Assembly: GCA_000961595.1 (NCBI GenBank) | Contig: LADO01000058.1 | Location: 79,871-143,870 of the forward strand | Direction of reading: 5' to 3' | Source of the DNA: Peptococcaceae bacterium BRH_c4b | GTDB lineage: Bacteria; Bacillota; Desulfotomaculia; Desulfotomaculales; Desulfocucumaceae | DNA length: 64,000 nt | Shown here: piece by piece, positions 25,528-34,954 of the stretch | How positions within the stretch are numbered: position 1 is the first letter of the stretch | Layout: every line of letters begins with the position of its first letter | Position numbers and translations under genes: made by a program | Notes under the pieces: generated by a model | The model's database searches: none | The model's input: the letters and a program-made list of their open reading frames with translations, nothing else | Told to the model about the DNA's origin: nothing

Positions 25528-25543
25528 GACTGACAGATCAGTC
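25528..25543. promoter_or_regulatory. Operator-like palindrome upstream of ferredoxin
   Basis: GACTGA, four bases, TCAGTC: a perfect 6-bp inverted repeat resembling TetR-family operators. It lies upstream of the ferredoxin start on the minus strand. No TetR gene is in the window. Confidence 0.35.
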
Positions 25544-25722
25544 GGTTAAAACACTATATATATATTACACCCAATTTGGAGATTTGGTAATGTCACACTT
25601 CAAAGATTAGACTGGAAAATTTATTGCCCTTCTTTGACAGCCGTCAGTTTTGATGGGGCCGTGAGCATAGTCTGAATTAATATTGAAATTAGTTGAGATT
25701 TAACAGGGGCAATTTTGCCTGG

Positions 25723-26331
25723 CTATCCCATTTCAGATTTCAGCTCAGTGACTCTGTTGCATAAACGCTTTAAAAGAGGCCCATCATGACTAATAACAAG
25801 CACTCCCAGGTTGCGCTTATGCACAAGGTCAAGCACCACATGCCAGATTTGTGCCTGTGTAATAGCATCTAGCATAGCGGTTATCTCATCTGCAATAAGG
25901 TAGCGGGTCTGTGGTCCAAGCGCCCGCGCCAGACAGAATCGCTGCAGCTCGCCACCTGACAGCTCGTTGGGCCAGCGGCTGAACCACCCTTTTTCAATAC
26001 TGAGCGATGTGAGCAGATCATCATTGGGTTCCCAGCCCTCAGTGAGGATGTCACACATGCGCCAGCGAGGATTAACCGCTTTCTCGGGATGCTGGAATAC
26101 GAGCTGCACAGGGTTGTATCCGGTTGCAGGCAGGGGATTCCCGTCCAGTTCCACGTTGCCCTCAAGGGGACGTTCGTAACCGGCAAGAATGCGTGCCAGT
26201 GTTGTTTTACCAAGTCCGCTGGGGCCGGTGAGACCAACTATTTCGCCAGGTTCCAGTTTTATGTCCACCCCACGCAATACCCACTGACCGGACTCGTAAC
26301 GAAAACCAATTCCACGTGCTTCAAGCGGCAT
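25723..26331 (-). CDS. Nickel/peptide-type ABC transporter ATPase (second)
   Basis: A 202-residue ATP-binding subunit. Walker A is GPSGLGKTTL, the signature is LSGGELQRFCLARAL, and Walker B is TRYLIADEITAMLD followed by the ISHD switch histidine. It is short compared with typical DppF/NikE (about 260), lacking the C-terminal extension. The start overlaps the preceding ATPase by 11 bp. Last gene of the five-gene transporter. Confidence 0.9.
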   Translation of the reverse strand: MPLEARGIGFRYESGQWVLRGVDIKLEPGEIVGLTGPSGLGKTTLARILAGYERPLEGNVELDGNPLPATGYNPVQLVFQHPEKAVNPRWRMCDILTEGWEPNDDLLTSLSIEKGWFSRWPNELSGGELQRFCLARALGPQTRYLIADEITAMLDAITQAQIWHVVLDLVHKRNLGVLVISHDGPLLKRLCNRVTELKSEMG

Positions 26332-27319
26332 GGATACACCTCACCATTCCACCCCGCAACTCACGCTCCTTGGGTCGTACAGATGCACATTCGGGTGTAG
26401 CTATTTTGCAGTTCGGCTGAAAAAGGCATCCCGGCGGCAGCGCATCCGGTGATGGTTGGGCACCTGGTGTTGCCACGAATTCGTTTTTCGCCAGTGCTCT
26501 CCACAGGGCCTTGCTGTACGGATGGCGCAGAGCCTCACCATTATCCGTAAAGTCTGCCACTAAAGCTATTTCAACGGTGGTGCCTGCATAAAAGACGGCA
26601 ATGCGATCAGCAATGGTAAGCGCAGCTTCTATATCGTGGGTTATGAGCATTACTGCACGGTCCTCGTCGGCCAGTTCCCGCAAGTGATTCAAAGTTTCCT
26701 TAACTACTGCCGGATGCAAACCCGGCGTAGGCTCATCAGCTATGACCAGCCGGGCATCGCTTATGGTTGCAGTGGCAACCAGCACCCGCCGGGCCATGCC
26801 ACCCGAGAGTTGGAAAGGAAATAGCCCTTTCACCTGATCTGCCAGGTGATACCGGTCAAAAACCCGGCGCTGTGCCTTGGCGGCTTCACTGCCGTGCGCA
26901 GCCGAGCGAACCTGAAACCCCACCCGCATGAGGGGGTCGAGAAAGTTTACCGACTGCGGCACCAGAGCGATCTCCCTCCCCCGCAGTGACATCTGTCGCT
27001 CAGGTGTAAGGTCTTCATTTACATAAAGCATGGTTCCGGATATCCGGGCGTTATTTGGCAAAATACCAAGGATGGCGTGGGCCAGCAAACTCTTACCGGA
27101 GCCACTGGAGCCCACTACTGCGAGGATCTCGCCGGGCCGGACAGTAAGGCTGAGGCTGGTGATAACCGTTAGAAATCTCATCTGCAGACCGCCTGTATAT
27201 TGCACAAACGACACCGAAAGATCCCGCACATCGAGGAGCGGCATCATAGTGCCTCCGGTTGACGCTTCCGGTATTGTGGTTGATGTGTTTTGCGAAACAG
27301 CTGTTTGGTTAGACATCAT
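26321..27319 (-). CDS. Nickel/peptide-type ABC transporter ATPase (first)
   Basis: A 332-residue ATP-binding subunit with Walker A VVGSSGSGKSLLA, signature LSGGMARRVLVA and Walker B LVIADEPTPGLHP, plus the oligopeptide-type C-terminal extension with cysteines (CLFQPNCKIATPEC). The N-terminal 25 residues before MMPLLDV look non-conserved, but the ATG at 27319 has AAAGGAG in front. Pairs with the shorter ATPase as the heterodimeric motor. Confidence 0.9.
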   Translation of the reverse strand: MMSNQTAVSQNTSTTIPEASTGGTMMPLLDVRDLSVSFVQYTGGLQMRFLTVITSLSLTVRPGEILAVVGSSGSGKSLLAHAILGILPNNARISGTMLYVNEDLTPERQMSLRGREIALVPQSVNFLDPLMRVGFQVRSAAHGSEAAKAQRRVFDRYHLADQVKGLFPFQLSGGMARRVLVATATISDARLVIADEPTPGLHPAVVKETLNHLRELADEDRAVMLITHDIEAALTIADRIAVFYAGTTVEIALVADFTDNGEALRHPYSKALWRALAKNEFVATPGAQPSPDALPPGCLFQPNCKIATPECASVRPKERELRGGMVRCIHAA

Positions 27320-27355
27320 TTTTCTCCTTTACTGTCTGGTCGTTTTATTACTACC

Positions 27356-28225
27356 TTACTCCTGTGCGGTGTGCGGGTCGATAAGCAACCGCAAGTTGTC
27401 ACCAAGGGCATCGAAGGCCCGCACCATCACCAGCAGGGAAAGACCAGGAAAAAGTGCCAGCCACCACTGCCCGGTTGATAGATGCCGCATCGATTCCGAC
27501 AGTATAACGCCAACTGCAGGCTGATGGGGGGACAATCCAAAGCCAAGGAAGGTGATGGCAGCCTCATGCAGTATGGCATGCGGAAACAGCAGCACCAGGC
27601 CCACGAGAAGCTGCGGCACCAGATGCGGCAGTAAATGTCGCGTGGCTATCCACCAGCGGGACCTGCCGAGCCGGCGAGATAATTGTACATATTCCGAGGT
27701 TCGAAGCTGTAACACTTCGGCACGAATGACCCGCGCAAGGCTGGGCCAGTGCGTGATGGCGACTGCAATAATTACTCCCCTAGTCCCGCCACCCATCGCA
27801 AAAGCGATGAGGATGAGCACCACGATATGCGGCAGGCCGAGGAAAATATCTACAAGCCATGTGACAGCGCCGTCAACAGTCCTGCCCATGGTAGCGGCGG
27901 CCAAACCAAGGGTGAGAGCAAAAAATACGCTTACGGTAGAAGCCAGCATTCCAACGCCGAGGCTTACAGTCAGTCCCTTCAGGGAGCGGGCGAACATATC
28001 CCGGCCAAGCCAATCCGTACCGAAGGGATGCTCAATGGAGGGCGACAAGCTTCGTTCCTCAAAATTTGTCATCAGTTTCTCGTTGCTCAGGAGAAACCCT
28101 CCAATTACCACCCCGAGCAACAGCGCAGCAGCAATCGCCATGACAAGCACCGTGATCTGCCGGCGATTAAGCCTCGGCAGTTGGCTAATGTGTGATTGGT
28201 TGATTGTTGTGTCTGTGTAGCTCAT
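27356..28225 (-). CDS. Nickel/peptide-type ABC permease (DppC/NikC family)
   Basis: A 289-residue inner-membrane permease with about six helices. It has the SIEHPFGTDWLGRDMFARSL motif typical of DppC/NikC before the second helix, and the EAA loop near residues 195-215 (EYVQLSRRLGRSRWWIATRHLLPH). Its ATG overlaps the stop of the partner permease by 4 bp. Confidence 0.92.
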   Translation of the reverse strand: MSYTDTTINQSHISQLPRLNRRQITVLVMAIAAALLLGVVIGGFLLSNEKLMTNFEERSLSPSIEHPFGTDWLGRDMFARSLKGLTVSLGVGMLASTVSVFFALTLGLAAATMGRTVDGAVTWLVDIFLGLPHIVVLILIAFAMGGGTRGVIIAVAITHWPSLARVIRAEVLQLRTSEYVQLSRRLGRSRWWIATRHLLPHLVPQLLVGLVLLFPHAILHEAAITFLGFGLSPHQPAVGVILSESMRHLSTGQWWLALFPGLSLLVMVRAFDALGDNLRLLIDPHTAQE

Positions 28226-29214
28226 ACTGACCCCCCCAGTCTAATCCGGGGATCCACAAAGCGGTAAATGATGTCCGCAAGCAGATTTCCGGTAAATACA
28301 AACAGTGCACTAAAGATAACAGCGCCCAGCAAAAGCGGCACGTCTCCCCGTAAACCTGCCGCCACAGTGGCCTGCCCGAGTCCAGGGTATGAAAAAACCT
28401 GTTCCGCCAGTACGGAACCGCCGAACAACTCGCTTAAAGACGCGAACTGCAAAGTAATGGCAGGCAGGGCCACGTTGCGCATGCCGTGCCGCCATAGTAT
28501 GGCCGGCTCCGACTCACCCTTGGCCCGGGCGAACAGCACATAATCGCTGGCCAGTACGTTTACGAGTTTTTGCCTGGTATGCAGGGCCACGTTTGCCACG
28601 CCGATGATGCTCAATGTAACTGCAGGTAAGATCATGTGTCTCAGATGGTCGCCAAGGGTCACTTCATCGGCAGGCACACCCATGGGAACCCCCAGCCCCA
28701 CCGGCGCCCAGCCAAGCCACACGGCAAAAACAATAAGCAGCAAAAGCCCCAGCCAGAACGCAGGCGTGGAGGCCAGGGTGAGGCAGTAACACTTGATGAG
28801 ACGGTCGATCCAGGTGCCTTGCCTTGCGCCCGCTATAATGCCCAGCACAAACCCCAACACCCCGGAGAACACCCAGGCCGCTCCCATCAGTACAAGTGAA
28901 GCAGTAAAACGCTCCTGGATCACATCAATGACTGGCCTGCGAAAAATCATCGAGGTACCGAAGTCGCCGTGAACCACCGCAGAGCCCCAGCGTACAAATC
29001 TCTCCAGCGGCGGTGCGTTCAGCCCCCAGTACTCGGCAATCTCCGCCCGCTGCTCGGGACCTACCCGCATCATGTCGGCGCCGACGTATGCCTGAACCGG
29101 ATCAATAGGCGACTGGCTTACAAGCCAGAAGGTGATGGCGCACAGCGCAATCAGCAGCACTGCCAGCCTTACGCTTTTATGACCGATGTAAATCAACGCG
29201 CTTCCCATACGCAC
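28222..29214 (-). CDS. Nickel/peptide-type ABC permease (DppB/NikB family)
   Basis: A 330-residue permease. It has the N-terminal helix and SQSPIDPVQAYVGADM region of DppB/NikB proteins, multiple helices, and the EAA-type loop SDYVLFARAKGESEPAILWRHGMRN. It lies 22 bp after the binding-protein gene, in the same operon. Confidence 0.92.
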   Translation of the reverse strand: MRMGSALIYIGHKSVRLAVLLIALCAITFWLVSQSPIDPVQAYVGADMMRVGPEQRAEIAEYWGLNAPPLERFVRWGSAVVHGDFGTSMIFRRPVIDVIQERFTASLVLMGAAWVFSGVLGFVLGIIAGARQGTWIDRLIKCYCLTLASTPAFWLGLLLLIVFAVWLGWAPVGLGVPMGVPADEVTLGDHLRHMILPAVTLSIIGVANVALHTRQKLVNVLASDYVLFARAKGESEPAILWRHGMRNVALPAITLQFASLSELFGGSVLAEQVFSYPGLGQATVAAGLRGDVPLLLGAVIFSALFVFTGNLLADIIYRFVDPRIRLGGSV

Positions 29215-29236
29215 TCACTCTCCCTATTCCCTAAAC

Positions 29237-30838
29237 TCATTCATTCCAGCGCCACTCTACAATGTTGGCGGTGATGGGCCAGCCGTGTCCATGCGGTTCT
29301 ATTCTCTGTTTGCCGGTGTTCAGGCCATCCCGGATGAAATAGCAGTGATCCAGGTTCACCAGCCACGCCCATGGTGCATCTCCCACGGCGCTTACACCTG
29401 TTTTACCGTCCCACTGAGCCTTCTTCCAGTACTCCAGCGCCTGGTCCTTATTGGTCGTGCCAAGTGCCTTGTCCATGTAATCGTCCACTACCGGATTACT
29501 ATAAAAACCTGCATTAAAATGTTCTATTCCGCGAGTTTTGCTGCTGTACAGATTGTACATCTCCAGCGGGTTGTGGCTTCCCCAGCCAAAAAGTACCGCA
29601 TTGGCATGATTCATGGTCTTGATTTCATCCCAGCTTTTCCCCACAACATTGATGGAAATACCAAGTGGTTTTACCATATCTGTCACTGCCAGGGCCAGTG
29701 ACTGGCGGGTCTGGTCGCTGGACGGGTATAGCAGCGTGAACTTTGCCTCAATATTTCCTTTTTCCAGGACGCCATCGCCATCGGCGTCTTTCCAGCCTGC
29801 GTCGGCAAGTAATTTCTTTGCCCCTTCGGGGTCAGCGTCCTTTATGACCGTTTCCGGGTTCCACCAGGGCAAATTGTCGCATACAGTATATGCCGGTGTG
29901 CCAAAGCCTTCCAGCACACCATTAACCAGATCATTCCTGTTGATGGCGATATTAATAGCCTTGCGAATAGCAACATCGGCTGTTACGTCGTTGCCGACTG
30001 GATAACCATCCTTGTCTTTGTGACCGGACGGCACCACGGGAAACATTATTCCACGGTTATCGACGCTGTCAACAGCCAGGAGACGCATACCGGGAACCTT
30101 TTGCTTGGCCAGAACCGGCGGAACCACCGCTACGTCAACTTTCCCGGCCTTTGCAGCAGCAAAGGCCGCGTCTTCATCCAGGAACAGAAATGTAATCTTC
30201 TTAAAGAACGGTTTGGTAGCATAATAATTTGGATTGGCCTCTACAATCAGCTGCTGCCCCCTATCCCACTGCACAAGTTTATAGGGACCTGAGCCAACCG
30301 GCTTCTGGGCGTAATCCTTTCCGTGAGCATGCTTTGGAACAATCCCGGTGGCTATGAGCAGATTTTCAAATGTCGACTGCGGATTCTTCAGAGCAAACAC
30401 CACCGTGTGGTCGTTTAGAACCTTTACGCTCTCCATCACAGTGAGATCGACCACCGATCCGCTTTTTGCGGCCATTTCATAGGTGTATGCCACATCAGCC
30501 GCCGTAACCGGTTTGCCGTCTGAAAACTTTGCGTCATTACGTATAGTTACAGTCCATGTCCGGCCATCATCGCTTACCTCATAATTGGTAGCAAGGTCGT
30601 TGACAACTTTGAGGTCATTATCACGGGTGAGCAGCGTACTGTGGAAAAGAGGTGAACCGTAGCGGCCCCAGCCTGTGGTGGGATCATAGCCGGTTTCTGA
30701 CTCGCCGTGGACGGCGAGCACCAGTTCATTCTTATCAGGGTTTTCATGAACACTCTTCGTCGATGAACAGCCTGCAACAAATGTAATAAGCAACACGAGC
30801 AATAATACTGTGTTTAATAAAGGTTTCTTGTTAGCCAA
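29237..30838 (-). CDS. Nickel/peptide-type ABC substrate-binding lipoprotein
   Basis: A 533-residue family 5 solute-binding protein. It has a signal peptide ending in lipobox VAGC (Cys about 24), then the family hallmarks WTVTIRNDAKFSDGKPVTAADVAYTYE and KPVGSGPYKLVQWDRGQ. The start is apparently TTG at 30838, preceded by GGGGAGAG. The transported compound cannot be told from sequence: nickel chelates, peptides and opine-like metallophores all fit. It is the first gene of the transporter and has a long structured leader. Confidence 0.9.
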   Translation of the reverse strand: MANKKPLLNTVLLLVLLITFVAGCSSTKSVHENPDKNELVLAVHGESETGYDPTTGWGRYGSPLFHSTLLTRDNDLKVVNDLATNYEVSDDGRTWTVTIRNDAKFSDGKPVTAADVAYTYEMAAKSGSVVDLTVMESVKVLNDHTVVFALKNPQSTFENLLIATGIVPKHAHGKDYAQKPVGSGPYKLVQWDRGQQLIVEANPNYYATKPFFKKITFLFLDEDAAFAAAKAGKVDVAVVPPVLAKQKVPGMRLLAVDSVDNRGIMFPVVPSGHKDKDGYPVGNDVTADVAIRKAINIAINRNDLVNGVLEGFGTPAYTVCDNLPWWNPETVIKDADPEGAKKLLADAGWKDADGDGVLEKGNIEAKFTLLYPSSDQTRQSLALAVTDMVKPLGISINVVGKSWDEIKTMNHANAVLFGWGSHNPLEMYNLYSSKTRGIEHFNAGFYSNPVVDDYMDKALGTTNKDQALEYWKKAQWDGKTGVSAVGDAPWAWLVNLDHCYFIRDGLNTGKQRIEPHGHGWPITANIVEWRWNE

Positions 30839-30968
30839 TTTTCATCTCTCCCCTTTTTTCTTATTTGAGACCATTTAAAAGCAAGCTTCTTATACTGACT
30901 TTTGTTATCCGCGTCTTCCTTTTGCTTATACCATAATTATCCATTACCCCCTTCCGATACAAACAAAA

Positions 30969-31014
30969 AGCCACAAAAGACACCCCTTCGAGGGAAGGAA
31001 GCGCCTTCGTGGCT
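30969..31014 (-). terminator. Leader terminator/attenuator of the ABC transporter
   Basis: On the minus strand AGCCACGAAG pairs with CTTTTGTGGCT around an inner CCTTC-CCTC-GAAGG hairpin, followed by TTTTTGTTT. It sits 130 bp upstream of the first transporter gene, so it should act as an attenuator. A second copy of the 5' arm (GCCACGAAGGC) lies about 85 nt earlier in the leader (31097-31109). Confidence 0.65.
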
Positions 31015-31096
31015 ATGTGTGTAGTATTTTATTACCATATGGATTTCCCATATAAAAACAAAAACCTCGAAGAATGGCTCGTTTCTTACAGAGCTG

Positions 31097-31109
31097 TGCC
31101 TTCGTGGCA
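31097..31109 (-). promoter_or_regulatory. Duplicate of the attenuator 5' arm in the leader
   Basis: The minus strand reads ATGCCACGAAGGCA here, matching the terminator's 5' arm at 31014-31003. It could compete for the 3' arm or form its own GCC-GGC hairpin, as in a switching leader RNA. No known riboswitch consensus was recognised. Confidence 0.35.
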
Positions 31110-31273
31110 TATTTCAGATGAAACAATTAAAAAGATTAAACGACTCCTGGTCGTTCGCTGTTAATTATACTTTATTCGTTATCCATTTAAGAAAACCTTT
31201 TTTTGCCGAAATATTAAAGATCCCATTTATCGGTTTGGTTAATCTGTTTTAACTACGTCTAACAGCATACGTC

Positions 31274-32083
31274 TTATTTCCTGGCCCTTATAAATGCGCT
31301 TACTATCGATCCATTTAACTCATAGAGCTCATTTGCAGAAAGTCCTGGAACAATCGACGCCGCCGACGGACCTGTTAAGTCATAAACTCTGGTTACCTGC
31401 ACTTCGATGTCTGTAAAACCGGCTTTGGCAAGTTTTTCCCTGTATTCCTCTTCCAGAAGGGCGCCGGCCACACAACCTGCCCAGGCCATTAAGTCCTGTT
31501 GTAGCTTCTGAGGTAGGGGCCTGGTCAGCACGATGTCTGAAACGGCAAACCGGCCACCGGGTTTTAACACCCGGTAGGCTTCCTGAAGTACCCTGTCTTT
31601 GTTTGCGGATAAGTTAATGACGCAGTTGGATATAAGCACATCTACCGTATTATCAGGCAAGGGAATATCCTCTATATGCCCTTTTAAGAACTCCGCATTG
31701 CTTATACCAGCCTTAACCTGATTGGCCCTGGCCTCGGCCAGCATTTCATCGGTCATGTCAAGGCCGTAAGCTTTGCCGCTGGAACCTACCCGCCGTGCGG
31801 ACAAAAGCACATCCAGTCCGGCTCCGCTGCCCAGGTCCAAAACCACTTCTCCTTCATGCAGCTCGGCCAGGGCCGTGGGGTTTCCGCATCCAAAAGAGGC
31901 GGCAACGACATCCTGAGGTAAGCCTTCCGTCTCATCCAGCCGGTATAAATCACTTGTAATCATACTGGCATTGCTTAGCGGATCACCACAACAGCAACTA
32001 CCGCTATTTCCACAGCAACCGTTTTTCTGTGTAATGGCCCGGGCATAATTTTTCCGGACGAATTCCCTTACATCTTCACTCAT
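31274..32083 (-). CDS. arsM: Arsenite S-adenosylmethionine methyltransferase
   Basis: A 269-residue ArsM. It has an N-terminal cysteine cluster ([11 protein letters not shown], about 23-33), SAM-binding [14 protein letters not shown], and the conserved arsenic-binding cysteines in ISNCVINL and WAGCVAGAL. It methylates arsenite to volatile or less retained species in the cytoplasm. It lies 50 bp downstream of the arsR-like gene, so it is probably induced by arsenic. Confidence 0.93.
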   Translation of the reverse strand: MSEDVREFVRKNYARAITQKNGCCGNSGSCCCGDPLSNASMITSDLYRLDETEGLPQDVVAASFGCGNPTALAELHEGEVVLDLGSGAGLDVLLSARRVGSSGKAYGLDMTDEMLAEARANQVKAGISNAEFLKGHIEDIPLPDNTVDVLISNCVINLSANKDRVLQEAYRVLKPGGRFAVSDIVLTRPLPQKLQQDLMAWAGCVAGALLEEEYREKLAKAGFTDIEVQVTRVYDLTGPSAASIVPGLSANELYELNGSIVSAFIRARK

Positions 32084-32133
32084 AAGTAGTCCTCCCTACA
32101 TCAATTTATTTTGATATAACAAGCTAAAAAAAA

Positions 32134-32451
32134 TTACTTTAAGGCAAAATCATGGTTTAGCTGTTGTATATATTCTCTTAGTGTTTTTGTGTTAATAAAA
32201 TAGACTCTCCACTTTCCCCGTGGTTCTTCGTTTACTAAACCGGCTTCAATTAATTCTTTCATATGATAGGAAACTCGTGACTGGATCATACCGAACTCAG
32301 CCATCAATTCACAATTACACAGGCCCGGACGGCGGTCATCTTCGCCGGGCAAAGGGCAGCAGCAGCCAGTTTCTTTTTGGGCCAGCATTTGCAGAATTTT
32401 GTAGCGAATAGGGTCGCTTAAGGCTTTAGCAATTTTAATACTATTAACCAT
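32134..32451 (-). CDS. arsR: ArsR-family regulator with cysteine-rich insertion
   Basis: A 105-residue winged-helix repressor (LSDPIRYKILQML, SRVSYHMKELIEAGLV, REPRGKWRVYF-like wing). An insertion GCCCPLPGEDDRRPGLCNC holds five cysteines and is a plausible As(III) site. It precedes arsM directly and should repress the local ars genes until arsenite binds. Confidence 0.9.
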   Translation of the reverse strand: MVNSIKIAKALSDPIRYKILQMLAQKETGCCCPLPGEDDRRPGLCNCELMAEFGMIQSRVSYHMKELIEAGLVNEEPRGKWRVYFINTKTLREYIQQLNHDFALK

Positions 32452-32493
32452 AGTATTAAAATATCATCTTTTTTTGATGTTAGCAAGACACAC

Positions 32494-32742
32494 TTATTTT
32501 TCTTCTTCGATATACTTTTTAACATCTTTTTTGCTCAGTACTTTACCTGCAGACTTGACTTTTCCGTTGATTACCAGACCAGGTGTAAGCATTATACCGT
32601 GACTCGCAATCTCTTTTATGTCCGTAATTTTTTTGATTTCAGCAGTAAGGCCGGTTTCACCCAATACTTCCTTTACCATATTCTCCAGTGCATGGCATTT
32701 GGAACAACCCGTACCGAGTACTTTTATTTCCATTTCTCTCAT
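32494..32742 (-). CDS. Small thioredoxin-fold protein (CxxC)
   Basis: An 82-residue protein of the MTH895/TM0996-like redox family: IKVLGTGCSKCHALE supplies the active-site C-x2-C, and GIMLTPGLVINGKVKSAGK contains the cis-proline loop. Such proteins are common beside arsR and permease genes in anaerobes. It could reduce arsenate or protein disulfides; the activity is not proven. The first Met may be residue 4 (MEIKVLG). Confidence 0.85.
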   Translation of the reverse strand: MREMEIKVLGTGCSKCHALENMVKEVLGETGLTAEIKKITDIKEIASHGIMLTPGLVINGKVKSAGKVLSKKDVKKYIEEEK

Positions 32743-32778
32743 ACACCCCCTTTCGAATATTTACAGTTTATAGAATAA

Positions 32779-33498
32779 TCATGTCCGTCCTGTTCTGATG
32801 ATTTCTGCAAACTCACGGGGAAGTCCCACCTGCTCAATTTCTTTGGCGGCATCCTCGTAGTTATACGGAACCTCAACTATTTGCCCTATCAATTCGCCGC
32901 CTGCAACTTCCAGTACCAAGTAAGTTACATTAGGATTGCCGTGTTTGGGCTTGCCGGCACTGCCCGCGTTGACGATGTAGCCGGCAGAGGTTTTCTTTAT
33001 ATATGAAAGGTGAGTGTGGCCGCAAACCAGTATATCGGCGCCAACCTCATCAAGCAAATCTTTTATATAGTTTTCCGGTGTATCCTCGTAAAGATACTCA
33101 TTTAAAGCCCTGGGGCTGCCGTGAACAAACAATATTTCCATCCCGGAAAAGATAATCCTGATTTCTTCAGATAATTCTCTTAGCCACTGCTTGTTGGTTT
33201 CCGAGGTATTATCCTTGGTCCATAAAAGGGATTTCTCAGCCAGTTGTAATGATCTTTCGTCTTTATAATCGCACCCGCACATAAGCCTCAGATTACCTAT
33301 GGCGTCGTCGTAATTCCCCATAACCGTGGGTATGTTGAGTTTTCTAATGAGGTCTATAACCTCATTGGGACGAGGCCCGTAGCCCACTAAATCACCGGTG
33401 CAAAAAATATCTGTTACACCCTTTTCCCCAATATCCTTTAAAACGGCTTCAAGTCCGTAAAGATTGCTATGTATGTCAGAAATCACAGCCAATTTCAT
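32779..33498 (-). CDS. Calcineurin-like metallophosphoesterase (YfcE/MJ0936 type)
   Basis: A 239-residue dinuclear-metal phosphoesterase: ISDIHSN at residue 6, GDLVGYGPRP, MGNYDD, HGSPR and CGHTHLSY in the usual order. It could act on cyclic nucleotides, phosphodiesters or phosphoproteins. It is embedded between the two thioredoxin-like genes of the arsenic island (13-bp gap to the first), an association that is unexplained. Confidence 0.9.
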   Translation of the reverse strand: MKLAVISDIHSNLYGLEAVLKDIGEKGVTDIFCTGDLVGYGPRPNEVIDLIRKLNIPTVMGNYDDAIGNLRLMCGCDYKDERSLQLAEKSLLWTKDNTSETNKQWLRELSEEIRIIFSGMEILFVHGSPRALNEYLYEDTPENYIKDLLDEVGADILVCGHTHLSYIKKTSAGYIVNAGSAGKPKHGNPNVTYLVLEVAGGELIGQIVEVPYNYEDAAKEIEQVGLPREFAEIIRTGRT

Positions 33499-33511
33499 AT
33501 TTTCTTTATAC

Positions 33512-33757
33512 CTACCTTTTTATTTCTTGCGTAATGTAGTTTAGTATTTTATTGTCATTGGGAATAATGCCGTTAAACTTTAATTTACCGTTAACCACGA
33601 GCCCGGGCGTGGACAATATCCCGTATTGCATAATTTCTACAGTATCTTCTGTTATTTCTATATCTGCCTCGATATTGTTACTTTGGCAGTACTGTGAAAT
33701 CATTTCAAACAATCTTTGCGCGTGCCCGCAGCAGGAGCCAAGTATCTTTATGTCCAA
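33512..33757 (-). CDS. Small thioredoxin-fold protein (variant CCxH site)
   Basis: An 81-residue relative of the protein at 32494. The active-site region reads KILGSCCGHAQRL, so adjacent cysteines replace C-x2-C; the cis-proline loop ILSTPGLVVNGKLKFNG is kept. It lies downstream of the ACR3 gene. The altered site suggests metal(loid) binding or a one-cysteine mechanism, which is inference. Confidence 0.82.
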   Translation of the reverse strand: MDIKILGSCCGHAQRLFEMISQYCQSNNIEADIEITEDTVEIMQYGILSTPGLVVNGKLKFNGIIPNDNKILNYITQEIKR

Positions 33758-33827
33758 AGCCTCTTACCTCACTTTTTAGTTATTAAGTAAGTTGAATTTA
33801 TTTAGCATTCACTCCTGAAATTCTATG

Positions 33828-33857
33828 GGAGCTGGCCCGGCCAACTCCTTTTTATCA
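33828..33857. terminator. Terminator-like hairpin after ACR3
   Basis: The arms GGAG-TGGCC and GGCCA-CTCC form a GC-rich hairpin followed by TTTTT on the plus strand. It lies just beyond the ACR3 stop (minus strand), where the T-run is weaker. Confidence 0.45.
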
Positions 33858-33861
33858 TTTA

Positions 33862-34926
33862 CTAATGTATCAATCTATGTCGTGATGTAAAGTATTTTTG
33901 TTTAAAGCCCAACGCTACATTAACCAAGCCAATCATAACCGGCACTTCTATAAGCGGACCAATAACCGCGGCAAAAGCCTGGCCGGAATTAATCCCAAAA
34001 ACTGCAACAGCTACTGCAATTGCAAGTTCAAAGTTGTTGCTGGCAGCCGTAAACGCCAGTGTGGTAGACTGCTCATAATTCACGCCAGCCCTCTTACTTA
34101 GGAAAAATGACAGTAAGAACATTATTATAAAGTAGCACAGCAACGGCGCTGCTATCCTTAGAACATCCAGTGGGAGCGATATGATATAATTGCCTTTCAG
34201 AGAGAACATTACAATTATAGTAAATAACAAAGCAATTAAGGCCAGAGGGCTTATGCTGGGTACAAACTTTTTATCGTACCAGTCCTTACCTTTGGCCGGG
34301 AGTAGTATAAATCTGGTTATAACCCCGGCAATAAAGGGAATACCCAGGTATATGGCAACGCTTTTCGCTACTTCAGCCATGGAAATGTGTACCTCCATTG
34401 ATTCCATGCCAAGCCACCGGGGAAATAAGGTTACGAAAACGTATGCGTAGACAGAGAAGAAAAGCACCTGGAAAATAGAATTAAGTGCAACCAGCGCCGC
34501 TGCGTATTCCGAGTCTCCCTTGGCCAGTGAATTCCAGACTATGACCATTGCTATGCAGCGGGCCAAACCGATAATTATAAGCCCTGCCATATATTCCGGA
34601 TAATTACGCAAAAAGATGACAGCCAGCACAAACATCAAAACAGGGCCTATAATCCAGTTCTGGATAAGCGAGAGTGTCAGCACCCTGCCGTTTTTAAACA
34701 CTTTACCGATCTCTTCGTATTTAACCCTGGCCAGCGGAGGATACATCATCACTATTAGGCCAATAGCAATTGGAACAGAAGTAGTACCGACCTGAAAACT
34801 ATTAAGCCAACCAGCTACCTGAGGTACGGCATAACCCAAAGCAACACCTATAAACATAGCCAAGAATATCCACACTGTCAAAAATCTGTCCAGTAATGAT
34901 AGCTTTGCCGAAGCTTTCTCAGCCAT
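33862..34926 (-). CDS. acr3: ACR3-type arsenite efflux permease
   Basis: A 354-residue membrane protein of about ten helices. The essential helix-4 cysteine is in [21 protein letters not shown], with the conserved [16 protein letters not shown] and [24 protein letters not shown] motifs of the ACR3 family. It exports As(III) using the proton gradient. The start at 34926 is chosen for AGGAGGTG upstream; the frame extends 23 codons further into the arsR gene. It follows the arsR stop by 28 bp. Confidence 0.95.
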   Translation of the reverse strand: MAEKASAKLSLLDRFLTVWIFLAMFIGVALGYAVPQVAGWLNSFQVGTTSVPIAIGLIVMMYPPLARVKYEEIGKVFKNGRVLTLSLIQNWIIGPVLMFVLAVIFLRNYPEYMAGLIIIGLARCIAMVIVWNSLAKGDSEYAAALVALNSIFQVLFFSVYAYVFVTLFPRWLGMESMEVHISMAEVAKSVAIYLGIPFIAGVITRFILLPAKGKDWYDKKFVPSISPLALIALLFTIIVMFSLKGNYIISLPLDVLRIAAPLLCYFIIMFLLSFFLSKRAGVNYEQSTTLAFTAASNNFELAIAVAVAVFGINSGQAFAAVIGPLIEVPVMIGLVNVALGFKQKYFTSRHRLIH

Positions 34927-34954
34927 ACTTTCACCTCCTGCACTATTTAAATAT

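Noticed and set aside
27552..28220. 222-codon plus-strand ORF opposite the ABC permease
   Set aside because: It is the antisense of a clear DppC/NikC gene and has low-complexity composition.
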